A stretch of DNA of 64,000 nucleotides from Lineus longissimus. Its lineage: Eukaryota > Nemertea > Pilidiophora > Heteronemertea > Lineidae. Below the pieces are notes generated by a model that was given only the letters and a program-made list of their open reading frames with translations, was not told the DNA's origin and searched no databases. A program made the translations under genes and the position numbers. The stretch covers positions 17,613,292 to 17,677,291 of the forward strand of contig NC_088312.1 of NCBI RefSeq assembly GCF_910592395.1, in the 5' to 3' direction. Shown here in pieces: positions 44,151 through 55,905 of this stretch; the stretch's first letter is position 1; every line of letters starts with the position of its first letter.

Positions 44151-44641
44151 AGGTGATGATGGGCCAATTCTTGATGATGTAGAGGACCCTGTTGTTTTAA
44201 GAGAGGGTGCCATGTTTAATGATGCAGATGCAGAACTTGAAGCCGTCGTAAATACTGACGGACGTGTTCCTGCCTCAAAAAGCGCAAAATTTGAGCTTTT
44301 CCATCTGTTCTCATTATAATTCTTGTCTACTTTTGCCATGAAATTTTATATAAAAGATGGAAAATGACACATTTTTTAAACATTTTCAAATGTATTTACT
44401 AGTTATGAAAAGAAATCGATAGGTTTTATGGACTCATTATGATGGTTGCTATGGACTTTCTGCATCTGTTGATGCCCCACTTTCAAGTCCAATTTTCTGA
44501 GCTCTTTCCTTAAGATAAGTAAGGAAAATGGGCCTGTCATCACCGGGTTTGACGTTTCATAACTTTGTCAATTTTTGAGATATAATAAAGATTTTGGTAT
44601 CATTTTGGAGCTTACAACAAAATTTAGGCAAGACTTTGACC

Positions 44642-45350
44642 AATATTGAAACACTATATTTTGTAGATTAATACAAAGAGAGTGCTTACAAATCCCCTTT
44701 TTTTGTAAGATGAGACATTTCACTGCAAAAACTGCTCATATATCCATGTTGTCACAGACCTAATAATCAGTCTGTCAAAGTTCTAACAAAATTGGTCCAG
44801 ACATAAGGCGTCCTAAGAACAAAATAACTTTTATGATCTTTGTAAAATTTCTGTTCATCAAAGTCACTATTTTCAAAAATCAACCATGCTTCCAGTCAGA
44901 GTAGTCCTAGCTACACTTAACAATGATATATACATTAAGCATAGTATATATACTAGCAATTAATCTCTACCTGGGGTGACATAGAAAACATTGTTTAGAA
45001 TGAAACTATACAATTTATTTTGTAGATTTATGCAAATAGAGTGCTTACAAATCCTCTTTTTTTGTAAGATGATACATTTCACAGCAAAAACTGCTCATGT
45101 ATTCATGCACAGACCTAATATTCAGTTTGTCAAACTTCCATCAAAACTAGCCCAAATATAAAGCATCCTAAGAACAAAATAACTTTCACAATCTTTGTTG
45201 AATAATTGTTGTTCATCAAAGTCACTATTTTCAAAAATCAACCATGCTTCCAGTCAGAGCTAGTAGTCCTAAGCTACACTAAACAATGATAAATATATTA
45301 AGCACAGTATATATACTGGTAATTAATATCTACCTAGGGTGACACAAGCT
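44642..45350 (+). repeat. Two tandem ~358-bp units
   Basis: Units at 44642-45000 and 45001-45350 share TTTTTTTGTAAGATGA.ACATTTCAC, TTTTCAAAAATCAACCATGCTTCCAG and ACCTGGGGTGACA/ACCTAGGGTGACA. The second unit carries the insertion at about 45352-45738. Confidence 0.85.
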
Positions 45351-45351
45351 G

Positions 45352-45738
45352 CGCGTACACCACGAAATATTAGTGGACTAATTGCACGTACACCACCACA
45401 TTGCCGCGACAAATTGGTTCGGCATTCCATTGCCAATACAAATTGCCGGGCGAATTTGTCCCATCAAGCTTGATGGTCCAAATTCGCCTGGCTTGTTAAA
45501 AGCTCGGCTTTGTCGTGGTGTACGCGCCAATGGATCGGCAATTAGCTAGTTAGATGGTTCGGCGACAGGCGGCGCTTTCGAAATGGCGCTTTCTGCTTAT
45601 TGTTTGCGCGCCATCTGTTGCCGGATTTTATAACTAGCTGCAGCGCTGGTGTACGCGCTAGGTGGATTTTCGATGGTGCGGCATTGGTTCGCGAACCAAG
45701 ATAGGTGGTCCATTTTCAGGTGATGTACGTACGGCTAT
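45352..45738. mobile_element. MITE-like palindromic element
   Basis: GC-richer than its surroundings. Imperfect inverted ends (GCGCGTACACCACGAAA left; GGTGATGTACGTACGGC right) and an internal pair GCGTACACC / GGTGTACGCG. The neighbouring tandem unit lacks this sequence between GGTGACA and CATTGTTTAGAAT, giving an empty site. Confidence 0.7.
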
Positions 45739-46405
45739 AGACTGCATTGTTTAGAATTAGGCTTATTTATACATCTCTGGTTTTATAATAATCACACAAA
45801 GCAGCAATGACCCATATCCTCAACTCAAAGGAGGTGTTAAACCCTGCTGTCCTCTGTTGGATCAGCAGTCAGTATATTTAATTACTTTACATTTTCACCA
45901 ACAACTTTAGTTAGATATCATGCTTTTTATCGCTCGATGAAACTCGGTTTAATTTGTGCACAAGTAGACGAAACAATCGTGTGCTAAGTCACTGTCATGT
46001 GATACCTAAAGTTGTCAAAATGACAGCAGAGCATCTGATCTAAATGATGTCAAAGTCCGGCTCTAAAAGATAGATTACTCAACAAATAACTCTTGTCACA
46101 TAGCAGAACTAATGTGAATAAACAAGACAATAATAAACATCATTCTGAAGTCATCGGGTGAGGTTGACCATGTAAATAAACAGCGCTATTGACAATCTAC
46201 TCCAGAGACTTGAAATGACAACAAACAATGCGATACACAAATGCACACTGTACATAGCACAATGCATCCAACAGGGGCCGATCATCACACTCTTATCATA
46301 TTCTCAATCATGTAAATGAACTTCCTTGATCATTAGCATGTTCTCAGTAGTTCCTACCTTTACCTTGATTGATAATCATTTGCCCCTTATCTGTAATAGT
46401 TGGTC
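45739..46405. other. Intron, no gene seen
   Basis: AT-rich; resumes the duplicated sequence after the MITE (CATTGTTTAGAAT), then unrecognised. Confidence 0.4.
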
Positions 46406-46409
46406 TTGT

Positions 46410-46800
46410 ATTATAAAACTTGGTTATCAAAATTAAAATGTTTTCTCATCATGTTTTACAGGAATAATCTACAGCTGCATTTGAACATTTTTGGTGACCA
46501 AAACACAGATAACTGAGAGAGGAGCTGAGCTTATACTCATAGAACCAAACGAACACCTTGCATCTCCCATAAAACTTCAGTGCTCATCCGCGCAGTCATC
46601 AGAAGAACCAGTAAATTCTAGTATTAAATTCTTTTTCACTAATACTCACCTCAAAATTGATTAAATAAAGCAAACCGTATGTGGTAGTTGAACAAATCTA
46701 GTATATCTGTTAAGTTTTTACTTGCTATCAATGCGGGCTAAGAAAATCATACCCCTTGGTCCTTGCCTTGCACTTTGAAACTATTGGTTGTCCCTGATGT
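46410..46800 (+). repeat. Dispersed repeat shared with 6.85 and 8.76 kb
   Basis: AAACTTGGTTATCAAAATTAAAATGTTTTC and the TGTTTTACAG/GAATAATCTAC junction match 6850-6910; CTCATCCGCGCAGTCATCAGAAGAA matches the 7020-7045 region. The following CTCAAAATTGATTAAAT...TACCCCTTGGTCC resembles 8765-8880. Two segments occur in the same order in both places. Confidence 0.6.
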
Positions 46801-47220
46801 AAAGCCGCTGACAATTACTGCATGGCTCTCCCGGCTTAGGCTGGACCATGTTCACTGGACTAGTTTGTCGCAACCAACCTACACTTCAAAGGAATTTATA
46901 TAAAGGTCCACACTGTTTCTGGTTATGACCATGCGTCTACTGGGCTGATTTTCATGCACTTCAAAGTATTTAATGTTAAGGTCCTTAACTGTTTGCCCAA
47001 AGGTTTTTACCACGCATCGACTGGACTGGTTTTCACAACCTGGACTTCGAAAGAATTGATACAATGGTCCAGACTACATTTACTACAAGATGTAGTTGTC
47101 CTAGCTTGTGATCATGCATCTAATGGACTGGTTTGTCTCAAGCTGAACTTCAACGGATTGATGTAAAGGTTCAGACTGCTGCTACTTGTTGTCTACTTGG
47201 TTGTGATCCATCGTAACTAG
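46800..47220 (+). repeat. Degenerate minisatellite, second locus
   Basis: Units with ATGCATCTACTGG, CTGGTTTTCACAACCTGGAC, CTTCAAAGGAATTTATATAA and AGGTCC, same family as 8900-9158. A short extra piece lies at 49930-50030. Confidence 0.65.
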
Positions 47221-48281
47221 TAAGATTTAATATCTGTAACATCCTTCAACTTTTAATAGCACTCATTATATGAAGTTGTTTGAACAATCAGATGGATAGA
47301 GCAAAGCTCGGGGGTTTTTTTTGGCACACAGCCATCTTAGAAACCATTTAAGCACAGTTTTGTTACAGAATATTTATATAAACTGACTCGGGAAACGAAA
47401 GTGAGCATCTTGACAATTTTGATATATCGACACTGGATACCGGTCCTTTCGGCCCCTGTTGGGCTGAAATATCTTCTGGTCATCGGCCACCTGTAGTCAT
47501 GTTGACAAAAGTGTAGGAATAATCATACGGAGTCATTTCTCAAAAATATTCACTGTGTGATCATTGAATGTATATCATTTATTAATCAGATCAAGGTTGT
47601 CATGACTCATAGTTTTGGAAAGATTTTGACCTTGACGTCAATTCCAAGGTCACTGTTGTCAAATTTGTTGTAACCATAACGGTAACCATTCCTGTTATTG
47701 ACTACAGATAGATGAGCACATTGCCCTGTACCTTTTCATTTAGAGTGTACAAGGGGTTAAGTCGTGCGCAAAAAAAGGGGATATCTTCCACATGGCAAAA
47801 ATATATAAGGCAGACGAAAATATTTTTGCACGTAGTCATGACCATACAGGCTTCATAATGTATGCTGTTGTTCTTCGATTAAGAAATGTTTAGTATTGGC
47901 AACATTTATTTGGTTGACAATACTTTAAATTTTTATATCGTTGTTCATTGACCATATTTCATTTTTGGCGTGCTTTCGTTTTCACTAACCATGATGTAAG
48001 TGAGTAAAATAATCCCATATAGACATTATGTTAATATTGTGTATTGTAACAATTGATAACATTATCATCTTTTTATTTTTAGTGTTTCAGTAATTGTTTG
48101 ATTTGTTTATCAAACTACTGCTAATTTGTTCAATGACAAATATGAACAGATTACAATGCACTTTCAATATGGCATTGGCATTGCTGAGGGTGTCATATCC
48201 ACGCACATCCGGCTGACATGAGACACCATCTGCGGGCATACTTCGACACTAATAACTCTCCTTTCTGATTTTTGCTTTTAG
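47221..48281. other. Intron up to exon E
   Basis: Mostly unrecognised. One eroded AGCTCACC-type block near 47620-47660 (TTGACCTTGACGTCAATTCCAAGGTCAC). The last 20 bp forms the exon E acceptor. Confidence 0.45.
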
Positions 48282-48448
48282 GAGCTGATGTTGTCTGGCA
48301 TTCCAGAAATAGATGTTGCTGATTGGAAGTCAAATACAGAGTATAATGGCTATAGTGTCGATTCGGATCAGATTGTTTGGTTCTGGAAAACAGTACAGAA
48401 GTTTGACCACAAAGACTGCATTCAGCTCTTACAGTTTGTGACTGGCAG
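48282..48448 (+). CDS. HACE1: HACE1 HECT-domain exon E (C-lobe start)
   Basis: A 167-bp exon after acceptor TTGCTTTTAG and before donor GTAAGT. It starts in phase 0 with ELMLSGIPEIDVADWKSNTE, continues with YNGYSVDSDQIVWFWKTVQK and ends DCIQLLQFVTG plus two bases (AG) of a split codon. This is the hinge and early C-lobe of HECT; W.NTEY and FWK.V...D are family hallmarks. The intron from exon D is about 17.4 kb. The next exon should open with the SRVPxGGF region and lead to the catalytic Cys in the TCxNxLxLP motif. I did not find it to the right within 15.5 kb. Confidence 0.9.
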
Positions 48449-50870
48449 GTAAGTGATGTGCTGTTGGTGCCTTTGGGAAATTGGACACTGCACCCTTTCA
48501 CTATAAAACCTTGTGATAGCTATAGTCCATTCGTAAATGATAAGTCCACATCGTTGGGGGCTCTGGAGGGTGAACTACTGGTCTGATTTCTTTGAAATTT
48601 GGTTTTTATAGATCCTTGCCTCAAAACCGAACAGGATCTTTTCATCTTAGTAACTATGGTAACGAATTGCATTTTTGTATGCATTTGTGTACATTGACGT
48701 AGTGCATTGCATTCGGACATTTTCCCCTCTGTACAGTTTATTTCTCGAACTTTAAAAAGCCTCGATCCTTTTGATATGTTATAGGAAATGACATTTTAAA
48801 TCGGTTTCTATCAAAATCAAGGCAAAATACATAAAAATGTAATTTCCAACCACACTATTACTTAAAAACAAATAAAAACATGCTTATCTCACTCAGAGGC
48901 ACCATTTGTCTCTCTGTTGGTAATACATTTATTGTGTCTAAATCCAACCGTTCAAGATTTATGTGTACAGTCCTTCCAGAAAGTAAAAGTCCACAGGTTT
49001 TTTTTAATATCACAGAAATAGAATAAGATAAGTGAATGCGGTTTTCAGCCGAGAATGGTATATCTAGTTGGTCATGTATCTGATGTATTTGGACCTAGCT
49101 AATTCTGTCTCTCCATTATGTAACAGGCAATTATAAAAATGTCCAAAAAGTCACTATTTTATTTTATTTTATTTTCGTTCTTTTTCACAATGTTTGGGTG
49201 AACTATGATGCAACAAAGGTTTTTTTAGCTTTCATTACCAGGAAAATTCCTGCTAAATTCTTTCATTTTGAAGATTAGTTTTAGCTCGCTACTGGTGATT
49301 GTTTTGTTCAGACTGCTGGTGACCTTTGAGAACACCCCTCATAGTCAGCAATGCTGTCAGTCAGGGTCTTTATGGTCAACTGAGCTTATACATGACGGAT
49401 TGGGGGTCTTTATCAAAGGTTATGGAAGAGATTTAAAAAATAACATAAAAATCCTAACTAAAAATGTGCATTTGTCATGACTATCGAACACACTCTATGG
49501 AATTGCAAGTGCCAAACAATTATGGTCATAGAGCACAGTTCATGGGCTCATTTGAAATTTTTGAAAAGGCACATGAAATAAAAAAAGTGATTTTTTTCAC
49601 CTTTTTGGAAATGTTTGTTGCATAATGAAGGGATGGTATTAGGTGCATAGATATATGCCCAACTAAATATACCATACTCGGTGATATCTTTAAAAAACCA
49701 TGGACATTTACTTTCTGGATGGACTGTACATTGATGCTTGTGCTCCTTTACAGAGCTTCCATTCGTGGTCCAACGATGAAGCCATTAACAAAAATTCTAA
49801 CCCCTCTATCTCCTGCACCTATCACTGGAAAAACTTAAAAATGTGGTTTTTATGGTCAAGTAGGCGTACTCTATCCCACAACCGATCAAATCATTTGTAG
49901 CTTGCATTTTTAATAAAAGTCACTCAGCACCCAGACTATAATGGTCCTGACTGCAGTTACTAGTTGTATCCATGCATCTACTGGGTTGTGACAGTCCAAG
50001 GAACACCATCGCAACTAGTAAGATTTGCCCAAAGTTATAACCTTCAAATAATCAAGTAAATGAACCTCGGTTGCCAACCATATATCAAATTGGAGGAGTC
50101 TGGGACAATTTATACTGACAAACAGTGTCACTATCAGTAAAATTTTAGAGTTTGACCTCTGTGACCGTGAAAGTTAGGTCAAGGTCAGAATGTTTCCAGC
50201 ATTGATTGAAAGTAGGAATTTCTGTTGTCTCTAACCCGTTTTAGTGTGGCTCTCGGGCTGGAGTCCATATATATAAGTCTTGGTTCTGTATCGGAGACAA
50301 CGGATCCTGCCATAGGATGCGTGTAGGTTGTACCATAAAATCAAGATTGATAGAAAAAACAACACTACAACGTTGTAAATCGACTGACGTTTCAGATATT
50401 TGGATCCTTTTTCTAAGTCAATGTACAGACAGAATGATTAAGTTTATATATAATCACAACAGAAGACGTAAGTTGGTGACAAACGTAATTAAAAACCTGG
50501 ACACCCTGTCCACGTGTCCATTTGTTGACATCTAGGATAAACAAAGTCATTGATTGGCCAGAGGACAGTGGTCAAACGTGAAGGTACTGTTGAGTTTCTG
50601 CTTCGGGAGTTTCCGGTAGATCTCCGAGTCCGAAGTCACGTGATGTTGTTGACAAAATGGCAGATCAGGTACAGAGTAAATGATACAGAAGTGCACATAA
50701 AAACGATGATAAAATCATGAATTTGACAGAAATAGTGCACTCAACGCCATTAGAACGACTACGGAAAGTAAGTGTTATGTACAGTTTTCAGTTACTGAGA
50801 CCAGTTGGTTCATTACATTTAGACGAAGGGGTCTGGCGGGTCAAGTGTATAGATCCAGTAAGACTCGCGT
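48449..50870. other. Intron after exon E, no gene seen
   Basis: I searched for the terminal HACE1 exon (SRVPxGGF, TCxNxLxLP) and found none. Short open frames at 49268, 49700 and 50317 show no domain. Confidence 0.45.
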
Positions 50871-51209
50871 TGTAGCAGACAATTTTCATTGCATTGCGCC
50901 GTAGGGAATTTCTCAAGTCCGTAGACTTTCATGAAATCATCATGATTGTGTCTATTGGAGTGGTTGGCAACCGAGTTGTGTTTATTTCTGGAGATATCTG
51001 ATCGGTGTTCATCGAGTCTGGCTTTCAGTTTCCTGGATGTTTTGGCCTACATATTGTATACCACATTTGGTGCATTCAATGAGGTAGATAACCCCTTCTG
51101 AGTTACAACTTATCCTTTGCTTGATTTTATATTTCTGTTTGGTGATATTGCTTTTTTGCACGTGATCAGATATCATCATGAATTTACAATTCTTGCATCT
51201 ATTATAGTT
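50870..51209 (-). pseudogene. Penelope-like GIY-YIG endonuclease scrap
   Basis: On the - strand: RCKNCKFM, then KYKIKQRISCNSEGVIYLIE then CTKCGIQYVGQ, the GIY-YIG motif region (VIYLIEC..C..QYVG), then after a one-base shift KLKARLDEHRSDISRNKHNS and ANHSNRHNHDDF, the rest of the domain with its Arg and His. Typical of the C-terminus of Penelope-like elements. It ends exactly where the long inverted repeat starts at 51210. Confidence 0.8.
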
Positions 51210-51950
51210 GCATTTGACGGTACCCCCTTGTAGTCCTTAGGCTGAGGGGGTCCCCGTGTGCATGAGAGGTGCCCTAAGTTTCTTTTCATCTTATTTAGGT
51301 ACACCATCAAAAAAGTTTGGGTAGACTTTTGATAACTGACGTCATAAGCCACGCCTATCAGCGCCCTATTGCAACCAAAATTTAGGGGTAGCGGAAACAT
51401 AAATCACTATATTTTTTAAAATGTATAAATCACAGAACAACAAAATACCCCTTAAAATGTTTGTATTGAAGTACTCTATTTATTAAAACAATTATTATGC
51501 AAATTAGTTCATTAATGAGGTCACCAAAGGTCAAAAGGTCACGAAAATCGGGTACAAGTAAAAATTTGACCATTGCTCCAAAATAACCTGCCAAATCATG
51601 GATTCATCTATTTTTACATTTGTAATACATGGAAATGTTAGAAAAGATGCTCTATATTGTTTTGATAAGCATTGTAGGGCCTTTTATGCCTGAGAACATT
51701 ATATTATATCAATTGAAAAATGCCATTAATGGGTATCATGCACTCAAGCATTATAGCATATTGTGCATGCAGTATACTACCAACACATACATTACTTGAG
51801 CAATATTTGACTGTTTTTATGCTTCCTTTCCTGAAGATGTTTTATTAACCCTTACTGGACCTTTGCAAAGTAGCTGGACAGCTCATGTTTAGGATAAGAT
51901 ACCATAAACTTTAAATATGGTAAATTGGTTTACATGAAAAAAGACGTGGA
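51210..51950 (+). repeat. Left long terminal inverted repeat (~741 bp)
   Basis: GCATTTGACGG at the outer edge to AAAAAAGACGTGGA at the inner edge. Inverse complement at 60690-61456 with a few substitutions and a ~20-bp length difference in the outer third. Confidence 0.93.
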
Positions 51951-52123
51951 TCTAGGCAAGTTAGTTCAATAAATGGTCCCTACATGTAACCCAAGAGGTC
52001 TACAGGAACGAAGTGGAAATTTCAAAGTTTCTGAGAGTCAAACTCCTGCACATTTACCCATCCCTATCATTATGTTTTCATGCACAGAGGCAGTCATCAT
52101 GCACAGTGAGTTGGTCTGAGAAT

Positions 52124-53772
52124 CTAACCGCAAATTGAACCAGATGGATTCTTGCATTGCACAGTCTGTTCTTCACCCTGGAGACTTTGGCACTTGCAGA
52201 AACTTATGCAGGGAAGTCCAGCTTTGCAGCAGGCACATCTGTCATTGCTGCATTTCTTGCAGTTGCAGAGGATTGTGTATTCTTCAGGGACTGGATTCAG
52301 GCCTTTAGTTGGCAGCAAAAGAGCATCCATTTTCTTTAAGCCAAAGGCAGTTGGACTCAATACTGTGGGCTTATGTGGTTGCAACAATGTCACCATCTGA
52401 TAAGTTGCATAGTAGGCTCTACGGATGTGCTGTTCTACTGCACAGCTGGTAGGGGGAAGCTGATCCAAGGAGACCCCTTTACTGTGATGATAAATGTAGT
52501 CCCTTAACTGATCCATTGTTGTGCAGGTTTTGTTCCTTCTTAGCACTTGTACCAAGTATGCCTCACAGGATGCTGCGAAATCATCAGTACAACTTGGTTC
52601 AGAATCAAAATCTTTGAGATCCTCAGATGGATTAGCATTCAAGGCTGCATGCTTTGTCCCCACTTTGCTAGTGTAATCGCAGCCAGTCAAGGTATGCACT
52701 AGTGGAAGCAAATAACAAAGTTCTTCTCCAATTCTTGGTGCGAGTATGTGAACATGAATGTATCTTGTTGAATCCCCAACACCTGCTCTTATCCAAAGTT
52801 CTCTTAGACCTTCAGAACTGAGAATGTCCATGTAGTGCATAAGGAGAACAAACACATCTGTGTCTCCAGACAGGACAACAATACGTTGAATTCCACTTCT
52901 GACTGCATGCATTGCATGTGGGATGATACGAGCATCTGCCTCTTCTACTTCTGGACGCAGGTCTGGTATTTCTGCTGAATTGCCATTTATGGCACACTTG
53001 CATGTAGCACCATCAGATGCACCTGAAAAAGAACTTGCCACAACATGGACTGTGGATGGTGTTTCTATTCCACGCTTTATAGCCTGTGTGTGAAGTAACA
53101 TCTGGAGTTTCAGTTTATTATTGCTGGATGACCAGAATCGGTCCATTTCTACGGGTAAAGGCGTGTCATAATGTATGTAGTTCATTTCGATTGGGGCTTT
53201 GTCTTGACGGCGTTTTCTCTCTGAATCTTTTATGGAGCCATCGATATAAGAATCAAACACTAAGTCCAGCCTGTCCGGCCCCCGACCAACAGCAGTGATA
53301 TAGTCAAGGAACTGATCACAGAAATCGCCAAAATTTTGTATATCCTTCGTTTTTATTTTTCTGATATTAGCCATCACATCAGCTATACAGGCAGTCTGTA
53401 ACTCACTGTCCTTTGCGGGAACCCTCTCATCATCATTGGTTAGTTTTGTCTCTAGATCCTGGACAAGTGCACTCTTTTGTGGTTTTGTCATCAGGTCTTC
53501 TTGATCAAACAAGTATGAGGTAGAGGAAACGTCATGCTGCAATAATTCTTCCATAGTCCTTCCTCTGGCACGGGCGACCTCAATTGATCGCCTCATTTGG
53601 GCATCTTCCTTCTTTTTTCCAGAAGACTACCCTTTCTTTTCTTTTTCATGTTTATGTATGCTGAGAAATGTCTTCAGGTTCGTCCGATGAATAGTTGATG
53701 AGAACCTCACCGACTTTTCAACAAGGCGCTCTTTTCTCAGTGTTTCATATGCTTTGGTCCCGATTTCTATCA
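52124..53772 (-). pseudogene. FEN1/XPG-like nuclease plus CXC-type Cys cluster, C-terminal part
   Basis: Open for 490 residues (52124-53596) after a stop near 53630; upstream the same frame gives IEIGTKAYETLRKERLVEKS and TIHRTNLKTFLSIHKHE. Within the 490: EEADARIIPHAMHAV (about 218) and VVLSGDTDVFVLLM (about 240-252) match the XPG-I acidic motifs, and LVHTLTGCDYTSKVGTKHAA (about 300-319) matches the FEN1 LLGCDY...GIGPKRA helix-turn-helix with its third acidic residue. The C-terminus (about 444-470) is CNCKKCSNDRCACCKAGLPC then ISFCKC, like a tesmin/TSO1 CXC repeat. All inferred catalytic acids are kept. The XPG N-domain is not evident. Confidence 0.75.
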
Positions 53773-53918
53773 CTGAAAGTAACTGGTTTCTAATATATAT
53801 GTATGTTTATTCGTACATCAAAAGAGTACACTTCTTAACCTAGTGCATAATGGTGCAGTGCATTTACATGTATAGTGCGTGCATTAATTAGACGTATTAC
53901 AATAATGACAAGTGGGAA

Positions 53919-55741
53919 TTAATTAACACACAGATGAAAAATGATGTCGCCAATCTCATTCATCGTCAAGATACCTAACCCATTCTCTCTAATACCTAGC
54001 AACTCCTTAATTTGGGCTGCCACCAGTCTCAAGTCCATACTACAATTCTGAGTACTTCTTTGTACAACATCCTTAGTCATTTGGGGTAAACTTGGGAGCT
54101 CAAATCGGTCCCACCTATACTTGTTCACAGTAAAATTGAAGCTTTTCCCAATTGCTGAACGACTACCGTTTATAATAATGTCTTTGCACAACTCAACATA
54201 AATGTTCTTAGATTTAAAGATGCTAACAAAATATTTCACAAATCGTTTTTCTACTTGAAACTCTATAGACAAATCGTCTAATATTAGTGGAAGAAGGGCA
54301 CAATGAGTGCGATACGGCAGGTGAAAGAGGTTTCTAATGCACTTCCTCCATGCAACAAATATATTCTCCATGCCTTGCGTTGACAGATCCCATCCCTGAT
54401 AACCATATAAAGACATACAGTGCGATTTAAATAACCGATACTTAACATCAATACTTGCAAACCGAAATTGTGATATCAATAAATTTGTCCTTTTGTACAG
54501 ATCATTTACACCACTCTGAAGTTTTTTATTCATTGAAGACTCTGGAAAAATCACACCCAGATGAATTTCTGAAATAGAAGGACGAAGTACCACCCCTTCA
54601 AACTCGACCACTATATCTATACCGCCATTTTTCCCAAATATAAGAAACTTGCTCTTTGCCGCATTGAATGTTATCATAAACTCGACCGAGTAACTGGACG
54701 CAACTTTGAGCATCTTTCTTAGTGCTGCTAACGTTGGAGCTAAAATAATCACATCATCAGCATAGGCAAATGCACCAGCAAACAACATGCCAATATAACA
54801 TCCAACCCCCGACTTTTCTAATGAAAACAACAGCTCATCAAGATAGATACTAAACAAGATTGGGGACAAAACACCACCTTGCTTCACCCCATTTCTGGCT
54901 GTAAATACATTTGAACTCTGGTCACCCACCTCACACTTATTCTCTGATTGGTGTATAACACAGCTAGAAAACGAGCGATAAGAGGACATAACCCCTTTTT
55001 TAATAGAAGACGAAATAACTTAATGAACTGTACCCTATCGAACGCCTTAGAAGCGTCAAGCATTATACAGTAGACATTTGTAGCCTGTTTATTATAATAC
55101 TCTATAACTTCGTTCACAACGGTACCACAGGTTGCAGTTGATAAACCAGTTTTAAAGCCAAACTGACCATCGGAAGATGACAGAACCCCAATGTATTTAT
55201 GAAGAAAAATATAGTCCAGAATCTTGCCTAATGTACTACTAATCGAGATCCCCCTGTGATTATCTGAGGAATTAATCGACTTCCTACTATTTTTCGGAAT
55301 TGGTATCACCGTAGTTTTTACAAAGTCTCCTACACAACAACCATGACTGACCATTGATGATAATAACAATGAAATCATAACTCTCAACCTTGGACTCCCC
55401 TGTATAAAGTTATCTGTTTTCAGGCCCTGTATACTATCACTCTTCCCTTTCTTCAGTTTTTTTATACCCATCTCTACTTCTTCAAGCGAAATTGCATGAC
55501 GTTCCTTACAACGACCCATACAGCACTTTTCTCTAACCCCAACGTCTATGTCCCTTAAAAGCACTTCCATATCACCATCGTCGTAGGACACTGAATTATA
55601 TACACGTTTAAACTTATCTGCAAAAACTTTGCAAATTGCCTCGTCCCCTTCAACCTTATCCATCGTATTAGGAAGGACGTTTTTACCCTTATTGATTGTT
55701 TTGACCTCTTTCCAGAAATCCCTGCTATTCTTGTTTTCCAT
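53919..55741 (-). pseudogene. LINE reverse transcriptase (frameshifted)
   Basis: Frame 54884-55741: FWKEVKTINKG, FVKTTVIPIPKNSRKSINSS, DNHRGISISSTLGKILDYIF, QFGFKTGLSTATCGTVVNEV and CIMLDASKAFDRVQFIKLFR (catalytic D). Frame 53919-54989: GVKQGGVLSPILFSIYLDEL and AGAFAYADDVIILAPTLAAL with the YADD box, then KSKFLIFGKNGG. The frames overlap by about 100 bp and join between VRW and GDQSSN through one shift. Beyond RT, GYQGWDLSTQGMENIFVAWR and FHLPYRTH form a typical C-terminal thumb. All catalytic residues survive. Confidence 0.88.
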
Positions 55742-55782
55742 TTTGTTTGCTAATTTGTTGGCCGCTGACCTTTCCTTATCCT

Positions 55783-55837
55783 TTTTAGCTCACCTCTTAG
55801 CAGAGGTGAGCTTATCCCATACCGTGGCGTCCGTCGT

Positions 55838-55905
<68 letters not shown>

